Of a DNA stretch of 33,827 bases, positions 8,228 to 16,404 are shown piece after piece (the first letter of the stretch is position 1; each line of letters begins with the position of its first letter). Origin of the DNA: Pseudomonas sp. Its GTDB lineage: Bacteria > Pseudomonadota > Gammaproteobacteria > Pseudomonadales > Pseudomonadaceae. A program made the position numbers and the translations under genes. Under the pieces are notes generated by a model. The model was not told the DNA's origin, searched no databases, and worked only from the letters and a program-made list of their open reading frames with translations. The DNA lies in the NCBI RefSeq assembly GCF_030147005.1, contig NZ_JASLAW010000123.1:1-33827 (forward strand), in the 5' to 3' direction.

Positions 8228-10279
8228 TTACTTGATGCGTTGACCCGGCTTGGCGCCGCTGTCCGGGCTTAGCAGATAGATTTCTTCGCCGCCAGGACCG
8301 GCCGCCATCACCATGCCTTCAGATATGCCGAATTTCATTTTCCGTGGCTTGAGGTTGGCGATCATCATGGTCAGGCGACCATCAAGCTTGGACGGGTCCG
8401 GGTAAGCGCTCTTGATGCCGGAGAATACGTTGCGCTGCTCATCACCGATATCCAATGTCAGGCGCAGCAGCTTGTCGGCACCCTCCACGGCTTCGGCCTT
8501 GATGATCAGCGCCACCCGCAGGTCCACGGCGGCAAAAGCATCGAACTCAATCTCCGGAGAGAGCGGGTCCTTGGCCAACTCACCGTTACCCGTGGGCGCC
8601 GTCGAGCCGGTATCGGTCTGGCTGGCGGCCAGGTCTTCTTTCGAAGCGTCGGTCATGGCCTGGACTTTCACCGGGTCGATGCGGGTCATCAGTGGCTTGA
8701 ACGCGTTCAACTGATGGTTACTGAGCAGCGTAGCGTGGTCGCTCCACGTCAGCGGCGCGACGTTGAGGAACGCTTCTGCGTCGGCGGCCAGCAGCGGCAG
8801 CACCGGCTTCAGGAAGATCACCAATTGGCGGAACAGGTTGATGCCGGTGGCGCAGATCGCCTGAACCTCAGCTTCCTTGCCTTCCTGCTTGTTCAGCGAC
8901 CATGGCGCCTTGTCGGCAATCCAGGCGTTGGCGCGGTCGGCCAGGCCCATGATTTCGCGCATGGCTCGGGCAAAGTCGCGGGCTTCATAAGCGTCGGCGA
9001 TGCTCGGCGCGGCGGCCAGGAATGCATCGGTCAGTTCCGCAGCGGCATTTTCAGCGACCAGTACACCCGCGTTGCCCTTGTGGATAAACCCGGCACAACG
9101 GCTGGCGATATTGACCACCTTGCCGACCAGATCTGAGTTGACCTTCTGTACGAAGTCTTCCAGGTTCAGGTCGAGGTCATCGACGCCACGGCCCAGCTTG
9201 GACGCGTAGTAGTAACGCAAATATTCCGGCGACAAGTGGTCCAGGTAAGTACGCGCCTTGATAAAGGTGCCGCGTGACTTGGACATCTTCTGCCCGTTCA
9301 CCGTCAGGTAGCCGTGCACGGCAATGCCGGTCGGCTTGCGGTAGCCGGAACCTTCGAGCATCGCCGGCCAGAACAGTGCGTGGAAATTGACGATGTCCTT
9401 GCCGATGAAGTGGTACAGCTCGGCGGTGGAGTCCTTGCCCCAGAACGCATCGAAGTCCAGCTCCGGTGTGCGGTCGCAGAGGTTTTTGAAGCTGGCCATG
9501 TAGCCGATCGGCGCGTCCAGCCAGACATAGAAGTACTTGCCCGGCTCGCCTGGAATTTCAAAGCCGAAGTACGGCGCATCGCGGGAGATATCCCACTGCT
9601 GCAGGCCGGCGTCCAGCCATTCGGCGATCTTGTTGGCCACGGCGTCCTGTAAGGTGCCACTGCGGGTCCAGGTTTGCAGCATCTGCTGGAAATCCGGAAG
9701 TTTGAAGAAGAAGTGCTGGGAATCTTTGAGCACCGGGGTGGCGCCGGAGATAGCCGATTTCGGATTCTTCAGGTCGGTGGGCGCATAGGTGGCGCCGCAT
9801 TTTTCACAGTTGTCGCCGTACTGATCGTCGGTGCCGCATTTCGGGCAGGTGCCCTTGATGAAGCGGTCGGCCAGGAACATTTTCTTTTCCGGGTCGAAAT
9901 ATTGGGTGATCGAGCGCGTGGCAATGTGCCCGGCGTCTTTCAACCGCAGGTAGATCTGGCTCGAAAGCTCACGATTTTCGTCGGAATGGGTCGAATGGAA
10001 GTTGTCGAAATCCACCAGGAACTCGGCAAAGTCGGCGCTGTGTTCAGCCTGCACATTGGCGATCAGTTGCTCCGGGGTGATGCCTTCCTTTTCGGCACGC
10101 AACATGATGGCCGAACCGTGGGCGTCGTCCGCGCAGACATAAATGCATTGATTGCCGCGATGCTTCTGGAAGCGCACCCACATATCGGTCTGGATGTACT
10201 CAAGCATATGGCCAAGATGGATCGAACCATTGGCATAGGGCAGGGCGCTGGTGACGAGGATCTTGCGTGGCTCGGACAT
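8228..10279 (-). CDS. metG: Methionyl-tRNA synthetase
   Basis: A class I aminoacyl-tRNA synthetase of 683 residues. The HIGH-type signature is HLGH at 21-24, and KMSKS lies at 331-335. A zinc knuckle is formed by Cys145, Cys148, Cys158 and Cys161. The C-terminal 110 residues (from about 575) are the EMAP-II/Arc1p-like tRNA-binding and dimerisation domain (FDAFAAVDLRVALI). A low-complexity linker joins the anticodon-binding and C-terminal domains. It is divergent from apbC, as in other pseudomonads. Confidence 0.97.
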   Translation of the reverse strand: MSEPRKILVTSALPYANGSIHLGHMLEYIQTDMWVRFQKHRGNQCIYVCADDAHGSAIMLRAEKEGITPEQLIANVQAEHSADFAEFLVDFDNFHSTHSDENRELSSQIYLRLKDAGHIATRSITQYFDPEKKMFLADRFIKGTCPKCGTDDQYGDNCEKCGATYAPTDLKNPKSAISGATPVLKDSQHFFFKLPDFQQMLQTWTRSGTLQDAVANKIAEWLDAGLQQWDISRDAPYFGFEIPGEPGKYFYVWLDAPIGYMASFKNLCDRTPELDFDAFWGKDSTAELYHFIGKDIVNFHALFWPAMLEGSGYRKPTGIAVHGYLTVNGQKMSKSRGTFIKARTYLDHLSPEYLRYYYASKLGRGVDDLDLNLEDFVQKVNSDLVGKVVNIASRCAGFIHKGNAGVLVAENAAAELTDAFLAAAPSIADAYEARDFARAMREIMGLADRANAWIADKAPWSLNKQEGKEAEVQAICATGINLFRQLVIFLKPVLPLLAADAEAFLNVAPLTWSDHATLLSNHQLNAFKPLMTRIDPVKVQAMTDASKEDLAASQTDTGSTAPTGNGELAKDPLSPEIEFDAFAAVDLRVALIIKAEAVEGADKLLRLTLDIGDEQRNVFSGIKSAYPDPSKLDGRLTMMIANLKPRKMKFGISEGMVMAAGPGGEEIYLLSPDSGAKPGQRIK

Positions 10280-10450
10280 GGGGCTCGGCTACTTGATGAA
10301 ACGGAGGTCGGCCACTATAAAGCGCCGGGAAATTTATTTCACCCCGTGGCGCTATTTCAGAATCTTCCGAACCTGCGAAAGCATGCCGCTGGTGGCCTGG
10401 AACGGTTAGGATAGCCGCCTGTTTCACTCAGTCTTTTTCGGGAGTTGCCC

Positions 10451-11545
10451 ATGAGCGCCGTCAATCGCGCAGCGGTGGAAGCCGTTCTTCGCCAGTATAC
10501 CGACCCCTATTTGAACCAGGACCCGGTCAGTGCCGGTTGTGTGCGGGCTATCGAGGTCCAGGGTGACCAGGTATCGGTCCAGCTGGAGCTGGGCTATGCC
10601 GCCGGCCTGTTCAAAAACGGCTGGGCGCAGATGCTGCAAATGGCCATTGAAGGCCTCGATGGCGTGCGTTCGGCCAAGGTCGATATCCAATGTGTGATCG
10701 CACCGCACAAGGCCCAGGCACAGATCCCAGGCCTGGCTAACGTCAAGAACGTGATTGCCGTGGCGTCGGGCAAGGGCGGTGTGGGCAAATCCACCACCGC
10801 CGCCAACCTGGCCCTGGCCCTGGCCCGCGAAGGTGCACGCGTAGGCATCCTCGACGCCGATATCTATGGCCCGAGCCAGGGTGTGATGTTCGGCATTGCC
10901 GAGGGCACACGGCCGAAGGTCAAGGACCAGAAGTGGTTTGTGCCGATTGAATCCTTGGGCGTGGAGGTCATGTCCATGGCCTTCCTCACCGATGACAACA
11001 CGCCAATGGTCTGGCGCGGGCCAATGGTCTCCGGCGCGCTGCTGCAATTGGTCACCCAGACCGCCTGGGGCGATCTGGATTATCTGGTGGTCGACATGCC
11101 GCCAGGTACCGGCGATATCCAGCTGACCCTGGCGCAGAAGGTTCCGGTGGCCGGCTCAGTGATCGTCACCACCCCCCAGGACCTGGCATTGCTGGACGCG
11201 AAGAAAGGCGTGGAGATGTTCCGCAAGGTCAACATTCCAGTGCTGGGCGTGGTGGAAAACATGGCGGTGCACATCTGCTCAAACTGCGGTCATGCCGAGC
11301 ATCTCTTCGGCGAAGGCGGCGGCGAAAAGCTGGCGACTCAATACGGCGTCGAACTGCTGGCCTCGTTGCCGCTGTCGATGGTGATTCGTGAACAGGCCGA
11401 TGGCGGCAAGCCCACCGTGGCTGCCGAGCCCGATGGTCAGATTGCCATGGTGTATCAGGAACTGGCCCGCCATGTGGGCGCACGGATCGTGCTGCAGGAA
11501 GCCGCTGCACCAGCAATGCCGACCATTACCGTCAGCGACGACTGA
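10451..11545 (+). CDS. apbC: Fe-S cluster carrier ATPase Mrp/ApbC
   Basis: A 364-residue P-loop ATPase that binds and transfers Fe-S clusters. Residues 1-90 form the MIP18/DUF59-like domain. The deviant Walker A is GKGGVGKS at 107-114, and the cluster-binding CXXC is Cys276-X-X-Cys279 in HICSNCGH. The ATG at 10451 is preceded by GGAG at 6 nt; two extra upstream codons are possible but not favoured. Divergent pairing with metG is a conserved arrangement. Confidence 0.95.
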   Translation: MSAVNRAAVEAVLRQYTDPYLNQDPVSAGCVRAIEVQGDQVSVQLELGYAAGLFKNGWAQMLQMAIEGLDGVRSAKVDIQCVIAPHKAQAQIPGLANVKNVIAVASGKGGVGKSTTAANLALALAREGARVGILDADIYGPSQGVMFGIAEGTRPKVKDQKWFVPIESLGVEVMSMAFLTDDNTPMVWRGPMVSGALLQLVTQTAWGDLDYLVVDMPPGTGDIQLTLAQKVPVAGSVIVTTPQDLALLDAKKGVEMFRKVNIPVLGVVENMAVHICSNCGHAEHLFGEGGGEKLATQYGVELLASLPLSMVIREQADGGKPTVAAEPDGQIAMVYQELARHVGARIVLQEAAAPAMPTITVSDD

Positions 11546-11557
11546 GGGCAGTGAGCG

Positions 11558-11588
11558 GAAAAAGCCTCGACGGGGTCGGGGCTTTTTT
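11558..11588 (+). terminator. apbC terminator
   Basis: An imperfect stem (AAAAGCCTCGAC / GTCGGGGCTTTT) is followed by a T-run 13 nt after the stop codon. Confidence 0.88.
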
Positions 11589-11639
11589 ATGTCTGGAGAG
11601 TGCCGGGGCAGCGGGTGTTACGTGTTTGCGCAGTGATCG

Positions 11640-11657
11640 TGTAAGCATTGGCTTACT
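11640..11657 (+). promoter_or_regulatory. GacA upstream activating site for rsmZ
   Basis: The palindrome TGTAAG-CATTGG-CTTACT matches the TGTAAG-N6-CTTACA element that phosphorylated GacA requires upstream of rsmX, rsmY and rsmZ. Its centre lies about 181 nt before the predicted rsmZ start, the usual distance for rsmZ in the fluorescens group. Confidence 0.85.
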
Positions 11658-11793
11658 TTATCGTAAGTGATCGGTTTTTTTGCCCGCCATGTATGTCCCG
11701 ATTTGCTGGGGTGTTTTTCTATCTGTTTGAAATATAACAATTAATTAATGCGTTTTGAGCGGGAAAGCGTGACTGCCTGCGGTTTGGATCCCG

Positions 11794-11821
11794 TTGAACT
11801 TCCCATGGAACTCTCTAACAT
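11794..11821 (+). promoter_or_regulatory. Predicted rsmZ promoter
   Basis: TTGAAC (11794-11799) and TAACAT (11816-11821) are separated by 16 nt. They end 8 nt before the inferred RNA start at 11830, which was set by similarity to known RsmZ 5' ends. Confidence 0.6.
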
Positions 11822-11829
11822 CAGCCCTG

Positions 11830-11960
11830 TGTCCACGGATTGGCACGGCCATCACGGAACGATGGTTCAAGGAATATCGCAGGATGCGATTCATCAGGAT
11901 GATGAAAAGGAATAAAGGGACTAGGGAAAAAATGTGGGCGGGTCATACCGCCCCTTTTTT
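11830..11960 (+). ncRNA. rsmZ: Small regulatory RNA RsmZ
   Basis: This RNA of about 131 nt sequesters the translational repressors RsmA/RsmE and so relays GacS/GacA signals. The hairpin ATCGC-AGGA-TGCGAT and the one with TTCATC-AGGA-TGATGAA expose GGA in their loops. A third hairpin (GCCATC...GATGGT) carries CGGA, and several single-stranded GGA motifs follow (CAAGGAATA, AAAGGAATA, AAGGGAC). The 5' end resembles P. protegens RsmZ. It ends in a GGGCGG/CCGCCC hairpin with six T at 11936-11960. The location beside fdxA matches other pseudomonads. The ends are predicted, not mapped. Confidence 0.9.
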
Positions 11961-11994
11961 CGCCTGTAGAAAAGTGACACGCGCCTGAGAATGC

Positions 11995-12027
11995 AAAAAA
12001 AAAGCCCCGCAAGGGGCTTTTTTTTGG
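11995..12027. terminator. fdxA terminator, bidirectional
   Basis: The AAAAAGCCCC / GGGGCTTTTT stem with a GCAA loop has A- and T-tracts on both sides. It lies just past the leftward fdxA stop and also backs up the rsmZ terminator. Confidence 0.9.
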
Positions 12028-12038
12028 CTGCGGTGCTG

Positions 12039-12362
12039 TCAGCGCTCGAGGTGCGCGATCTTGCCCGTTTTACCATCCCACTCTTCCGCATCCGGCAACG
12101 CGTCTTTCTTCTCAGTGATGTTCGGCCAGATATCCGCCAGCTCGACGTTCAACTGAATGAACTGTTCCATGCCGGCAGGAACTTCGTCCTCGGAAAAAAT
12201 AGCAGTGGCCGGGCATTCTGGCTCACACAGGGCGCAATCAATGCACTCGTCCGGGTGGATGACCAGGAAATTCGGGCCTTCGTAGAAGCAGTCCACCGGA
12301 CACACTTCTACGCAGTCGGTGTACTTGCACTTGATGCAGTTGTCGGTGACGACGAAGGTCAT
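12039..12362 (-). CDS. fdxA: Seven-iron ferredoxin
   Basis: A 107-residue electron carrier of the Azotobacter FdI type. The expected [3Fe-4S] ligands are Cys9, Cys17 and Cys50, and the [4Fe-4S] ligands are Cys21, Cys40, Cys43 and Cys46, in motifs NCIKCKYTDCVEVCP and CIDCALCEPECP. Two further cysteines (12 and 25) are present. Its place downstream of mutS and next to rsmZ is conserved in Pseudomonas. A 141-nt gap to mutS leaves room for its own promoter. Confidence 0.95.
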   Translation of the reverse strand: MTFVVTDNCIKCKYTDCVEVCPVDCFYEGPNFLVIHPDECIDCALCEPECPATAIFSEDEVPAGMEQFIQLNVELADIWPNITEKKDALPDAEEWDGKTGKIAHLER

Positions 12363-12503
12363 TTCTAATTTTCTCCTCAGGCGGCGGCAGCGAAACCCTT
12401 TGTGGCAGGGCTCGCGAGGTTCGGGAGCGATAGTCTGCAGGCCAGGCTAAAAGCCGCAGCATCCCAAACCGCGCGAGAGTCTACCAGCTTGCAAGCGTCT
12501 GCG

Positions 12504-15095
12504 TTATATCCGAGTCTTCAGTGCATATAACATTTCGAGCGCTTTGCGCGGCGTCACGTCATCCAAGTCAAGCTTAGCCAACTCATCCAGTACCGGATGG
12601 GGCAGGCTGGCAAACAGGTCGCTCTGGTGTGGCACGGCGGATTTCCTGCTGGCCTTGGCGGGGCTGGCAACCACGGTTTCATGGGGCAGGGCGGTGGTTT
12701 CCAGGCGGCTGAGGTGTTCGCGCGCGCGGGTAATCACGTCAGTCGGCACACCGGCCAACTGTGCGACCGCCAACCCATAACTCTGGCTGGCCGGGCCCGG
12801 CAGCACGTGGTGCAGGAACACGATGCGTTCGTTGTGCTCGGTGGCATTGAGGTGCACGTTGGCTACCAGCGGCTCGCTTTCCGGTAATACCGTCAGTTCG
12901 AAGTAGTGGGTAGCAAACAGCGTATAGGCGCGCAAGTGTGCCAGACGCTCTGCCGCCGCCCATGCCAGCGACAGGCCGTCGAACGTGCTGGTGCCGCGTC
13001 CCACTTCGTCCATCAGCACCAGGCTACGGTCGGTGGCGTTATGCAGAATGTTGGCGGTTTCGCTCATTTCCACCATAAACGTCGAGCGCCCACCGGCCAG
13101 GTCGTCACTGGAACCGATCCGGGTAAAGATCCGGTCCACCAGGGACAGCTCGCAACTGGCCGCCGGCACGAAGCTGCCGATGTGGGCCAGCAGTACGATC
13201 AAGGCGGTCTGGCGCATGTAGGTGGATTTACCACCCATGTTCGGGCCGGTAATCACCAGCATGCGGGTGTCGTCATCCAGGGACAGGTCGTTGGCGACGA
13301 ACGGCGTAGTCAGCACCTGCTCCACCACCGGGTGGCGCCCCTGGACGATGCGCATGCACGGCTCGCTGACAAACCGCGGGCAGTTCAAATCCAGGTTCAA
13401 CGCACGCTCCGCGAGGTTGCTCAGCACATCCAGCTCCGCGAGGGCGGCGGCGGTGTCCTGCAATGGCGCCAGGCGGCTGATCAAGTCTTCGAGCAGGGCT
13501 TCATAGAGCATTTTTTCTCGAGCCAGCGCACGGCTCTTGGCCGACAGCGCCTTGTCTTCGAACGCTTTGAGCTCTGGGGTGATAAACCGCTCGGCGCCTT
13601 TGAGGGTCTGGCGACGTTGATAGTCGATAGGCGCAGACTCAGCCTGCTTGCTCGGCAACTCGATAAAATAGCCGTGCACTCGGTTGTAGCCGACCTTCAA
13701 GTTGGCCAGCCCGGTGCGGGCTTTTTCGCGTGCCTCGAGGTCAATCAGGAACTGCCCGGCGTTTTCGCTCAGCGATTGCAGCTCATCCAGTTCACTGTCG
13801 TAACCCGTTTTCAGGACCCCGCCATCACGGATGATCGCCGGCGGGTTGTCGATAATGGCTTTTTCCAGCAGCGCCGCGAGATCCGGATAGGTGCTGGCGG
13901 TAACGGCTAGCTGTTGCAGGTGCGCAGTGTCCAGCTCGGTCATCGCCGCCTGCAGTTGCGGCAGGGCACCGAGGGCATCACGCAGGCGCGCAAGGTCACG
14001 TGGACGCGCATTGCGTAGGCCGATTCGGGCGAGGATACGCTCTATATCGCCAATTTCTTTCAGTTGCGGCTGCAGCTTTTCAAAGCGATAGCCGTCCAGC
14101 AGGCAGGTAATGGAAGATTGACGCGCTTGCAGCACGCTCAAGTCCCGCAATGGCCGGTTCAGCCAGCGGGTCAGCAAGCGGCTGCCCATGGCGGTCTGGC
14201 AGCGGTCGACCACCGATTGCAGCGTATTGTCACGCCCGCCCGCCAGGTTGGTATCCAGTTCCAGGTTGCGACGGCTGGCGCCATCGAGCACCACGGTATC
14301 GTCCAGACGCTCATGGCGCAGGCTGCGCAAGTGCGGCAAGGCAGTGCGCTGGGTTTCCTTGGCATAACTGAGCAAGCAACCGGCCGCGCCGATGGCCAGG
14401 GTCAAGGTCTCACAGCCGAAACCCTTTAGGTCCTGCACGGAGAATTGCTGGCACAAGCTTTTGAGCGCCGAATCACGCTCGAAATCCCACGGCGCGCGCC
14501 GCTTGGTCCCGCGACGCTTCTCCGCCGGAAGGTCCTTCGGCCAATCGTCCGGAATCAACAACTCCACCGGGTTGATACGCTCCAGCTCCGCCAGCAGGTT
14601 CTCCCAGCCCTTGATCTCCAGCACGCTGAAGTTGCCGCTGGTGATATCCAGTACCGACAGGCCGAACAAACGCTCGTCGCCCAGAACGGCAGCGATCAGG
14701 TTATCGCGCCGCTCATCCAGTAGTGCCTCATCACTCACCGTCCCCGGCGTAATAATGCGTACCACCTGCCGTTCCACCGGCCCCTTGCTGGTAGCCGGAT
14801 CGCCGATCTGCTCACAGATCACCACCGACTCGCCCAGTTTCACCAGCTTGACTAGGTAACCTTCCAACGAATGGTAAGGAATCCCACACATCGGAATCGA
14901 CTGCCCCGCCGACTGCCCGCGGGCGGTCAGGGTGATGTCCAGCAACTTGGCGGCCTTCTTTGCGTCTTCATAGAAGATCTCGTAGAAGTCGCCCATGCGA
15001 TAGAACATCAACTGATCAGGGTGCTGGTTCTTCAGGCGCCAGTACTGCTGCATCATTGGGGTGTGGGAGGACAGATCGGAGGCGTTTTTACTCAT
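12504..15095 (-). CDS. mutS: DNA mismatch repair protein MutS
   Basis: An 863-residue mismatch-recognition ATPase. The N-terminal mismatch-binding domain carries the Phe-X-Glu motif (FYEIF, about residues 37-41); the connector, lever and clamp domains follow. The ATPase domain has Walker A GPNMGGKST from residue 617, the Walker B region LVLMDEVGRGTSTFDG, and the TLFATHYFEL block. A C-terminal dimerisation tail is present. Length and motifs indicate a functional gene. It is the left flank of the tailocin insertion. Confidence 0.97.
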   Translation of the reverse strand: MSKNASDLSSHTPMMQQYWRLKNQHPDQLMFYRMGDFYEIFYEDAKKAAKLLDITLTARGQSAGQSIPMCGIPYHSLEGYLVKLVKLGESVVICEQIGDPATSKGPVERQVVRIITPGTVSDEALLDERRDNLIAAVLGDERLFGLSVLDITSGNFSVLEIKGWENLLAELERINPVELLIPDDWPKDLPAEKRRGTKRRAPWDFERDSALKSLCQQFSVQDLKGFGCETLTLAIGAAGCLLSYAKETQRTALPHLRSLRHERLDDTVVLDGASRRNLELDTNLAGGRDNTLQSVVDRCQTAMGSRLLTRWLNRPLRDLSVLQARQSSITCLLDGYRFEKLQPQLKEIGDIERILARIGLRNARPRDLARLRDALGALPQLQAAMTELDTAHLQQLAVTASTYPDLAALLEKAIIDNPPAIIRDGGVLKTGYDSELDELQSLSENAGQFLIDLEAREKARTGLANLKVGYNRVHGYFIELPSKQAESAPIDYQRRQTLKGAERFITPELKAFEDKALSAKSRALAREKMLYEALLEDLISRLAPLQDTAAALAELDVLSNLAERALNLDLNCPRFVSEPCMRIVQGRHPVVEQVLTTPFVANDLSLDDDTRMLVITGPNMGGKSTYMRQTALIVLLAHIGSFVPAASCELSLVDRIFTRIGSSDDLAGGRSTFMVEMSETANILHNATDRSLVLMDEVGRGTSTFDGLSLAWAAAERLAHLRAYTLFATHYFELTVLPESEPLVANVHLNATEHNERIVFLHHVLPGPASQSYGLAVAQLAGVPTDVITRAREHLSRLETTALPHETVVASPAKASRKSAVPHQSDLFASLPHPVLDELAKLDLDDVTPRKALEMLYALKTRI

Positions 15096-15286
15096 TGGGT
15101 AATAGGCAAATTCGTTGAAAGTGATGGGGCAAAGGGGGCGCTTGGCCCAGCATTTTTTGCGATGGCGGCAAGGTTAACACGCGAGGTCGAGGGTTCGCAG
15201 GGTGCAAAAGGGAAGGTAATACCGAGGGAAGAAAGCAGTTATGCGCTACAGGCCCACGAAGTGGCTTGCTGGAGTCTGCGTAGCTA

Positions 15287-15658
15287 TTACTTTGACCTGC
15301 GACCACTGGCAGGGAACAAGCCTCTAATAACGCCGAGAAAAGCCGCAAACAGATTGATTGAAGTTGCCGTGGTGATGGCGATCAATACGTTATCCGAGAA
15401 CGGCGCTTTACCCGAGTAGTAAGTCGACCAACCATTCCACACCAGTAGAACCGCCCAAAAGATCACGCCACAGGCAGCAAACCAAAAGGCCCGCCCCGCA
15501 TATTTCTTGCGCAGTTGCCTCTCGGCCTTTTGGTCTTTCAGGTTCTGGTTTCTTTCATCGTCCGCGCCTGCCGCTTGCTCGCCTCCCGGTTGGGAGTCCT
15601 GGTCGGGCCCCGTAGCCGGGGGGCGGTTGAGGTCGAGGTTGTCGAGTTCCTCACTCAC
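15287..15658 (-). CDS. Two-helix membrane protein, possible toxin partner of a Panacea protein
   Basis: 123 residues: an acidic, Pro/Gly/Gln-rich disordered N-terminus (1-45), a basic stretch (RQLRKKYAGR), a first membrane helix at about 57-77, a short loop, and a second helix at about 90-113, ending in a basic tail. I recognise no family. The GTG start at 15658 overlaps the end of the upstream Panacea gene (GTGAGTGA), so translation is probably coupled. Panacea antitoxins are known to pair with diverse toxins, including small membrane-acting ones, so this may be the toxin; that is inference from architecture and position. An in-frame upstream extension lies inside the neighbour and is not credible. 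Confidence 0.65.
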   Translation of the reverse strand: MSEELDNLDLNRPPATGPDQDSQPGGEQAAGADDERNQNLKDQKAERQLRKKYAGRAFWFAACGVIFWAVLLVWNGWSTYYSGKAPFSDNVLIAITTATSINLFAAFLGVIRGLFPASGRRSK

Positions 15659-16139
15659 GGTTGCGACTCTGCGGGTGAATGAGTTCGGCCATGTCTTTCC
15701 AGTCCATGGCGGACCCGTCAGCGCCCCTGAGTGCCCAGGCAGTACCTTCCTCATGTGAGAGGTTCGAAAGCTGGGGGCCGGACCATTCGCCGTATTTGCT
15801 GATAATTCGGTCAATCAGGCGATGGGCATAGGTGTCGCTATCGGGAATCCTCGGTGTAACGAAGACGATGTCTTCGTCGTCGGGCTTCAAATTGCTGAGC
15901 AGCGAAGTTACCGGCCGGCTGCCGTAGGATTTCAACTCATGGTACAGCGATGGAATGACCGGGCCATATTGCCAACGGGCAAAATGGTCATCCATAAGCG
16001 GTTGATCCCGCTCGCGCAGATGCCAGGACTGGGTATAGAACAGCAGTTTTTGCAGTTTCATCGGCGTCAGGCCTGAAAGCTTGCCTTCCTTCGCGCGTTC
16101 AATGAAGGCGTTAGCGACAGCTAAAGCTGAATAAGCCAT
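15651..16139 (-). CDS. Panacea/SocA-domain (DUF4065) protein, putative antitoxin
   Basis: 162 residues with the hallmarks of the Panacea domain: LTPMKLQKLLFYTQSW (25-40), FARWQYGPVIPSLYHELK (53-70), and the C-terminal HEEGTAW block (129-135). Members include the SocA proteolytic adaptor/antitoxin of Caulobacter and antitoxins of PanAT systems, often in prophages. The ATG at 16139 has GGAGG 5 nt upstream, which decides it over the GTG two codons earlier. It is first of a two-gene leftward operon, divergent from the tailocin repressor. Direct toxin neutralisation is not shown by the sequence. Confidence 0.82.
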   Translation of the reverse strand: MAYSALAVANAFIERAKEGKLSGLTPMKLQKLLFYTQSWHLRERDQPLMDDHFARWQYGPVIPSLYHELKSYGSRPVTSLLSNLKPDDEDIVFVTPRIPDSDTYAHRLIDRIISKYGEWSGPQLSNLSHEEGTAWALRGADGSAMDWKDMAELIHPQSRNRE

Positions 16140-16177
16140 GAGCACCTCCGTCGTTGCTGGCTAAGTTGTTACAGAGT

Positions 16178-16206
16178 TTTATACATAGGCTCTGAATTGT
16201 CGACAA
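16178..16206 (-). promoter_or_regulatory. Predicted promoter of the Panacea operon
   Basis: Read leftward, TTGTCG (16206-16201) and TATAAA (16183-16178) are 17 nt apart and lie about 40 nt before the start codon. A second -35-like TTGACA is present at 16223-16218. Confidence 0.5.
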
Positions 16207-16293
16207 GCAAGGGTCACTGTCAATCTTCGCCCTATTACATTCGGTTGCCCTTCGGGGTATTTCGAGCAGAGCGGGATAATAGAGGCTAATTAA

Positions 16294-16309
16294 CTGTTCG
16301 TATATACAG
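16294..16309. promoter_or_regulatory. LexA (SOS) box in the divergent region
   Basis: CTGTTCGTATATACAG fits the CTG-N10-CAG rule, with the T/A-rich centre expected of Pseudomonas LexA sites. It lies about 110 nt upstream of the Panacea promoter and 95 nt before the repressor ATG, so the controlled gene is uncertain. Confidence 0.7.
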
Positions 16310-16353
16310 TATTTTGTTTCAGTTTCGCCCACATCGATGGTTTAATGCATAAA

Positions 16354-16369
16354 TATGCAAATTAGCATT
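16354..16369. promoter_or_regulatory. Predicted tailocin-repressor operator (repressor side)
   Basis: TATGCAAATTAGCATT shares the ATGC-N6-GCAT plan of the three sites downstream of the repressor gene. A weaker copy (ATGC-AAAAAC-GCAA, 16405-16418) overlaps the repressor start codon. Binding here would allow autoregulation. Confidence 0.55.
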
Positions 16370-16404
16370 TGCCATCCTCGAAAACTCCCGTCAATATCCC
16401 GATT

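Noticed and set aside
16369..16404. TTG start for the repressor
   Set aside because: No ribosome site; the start overlaps the predicted operator and adds residues not part of the helix-turn-helix fold.
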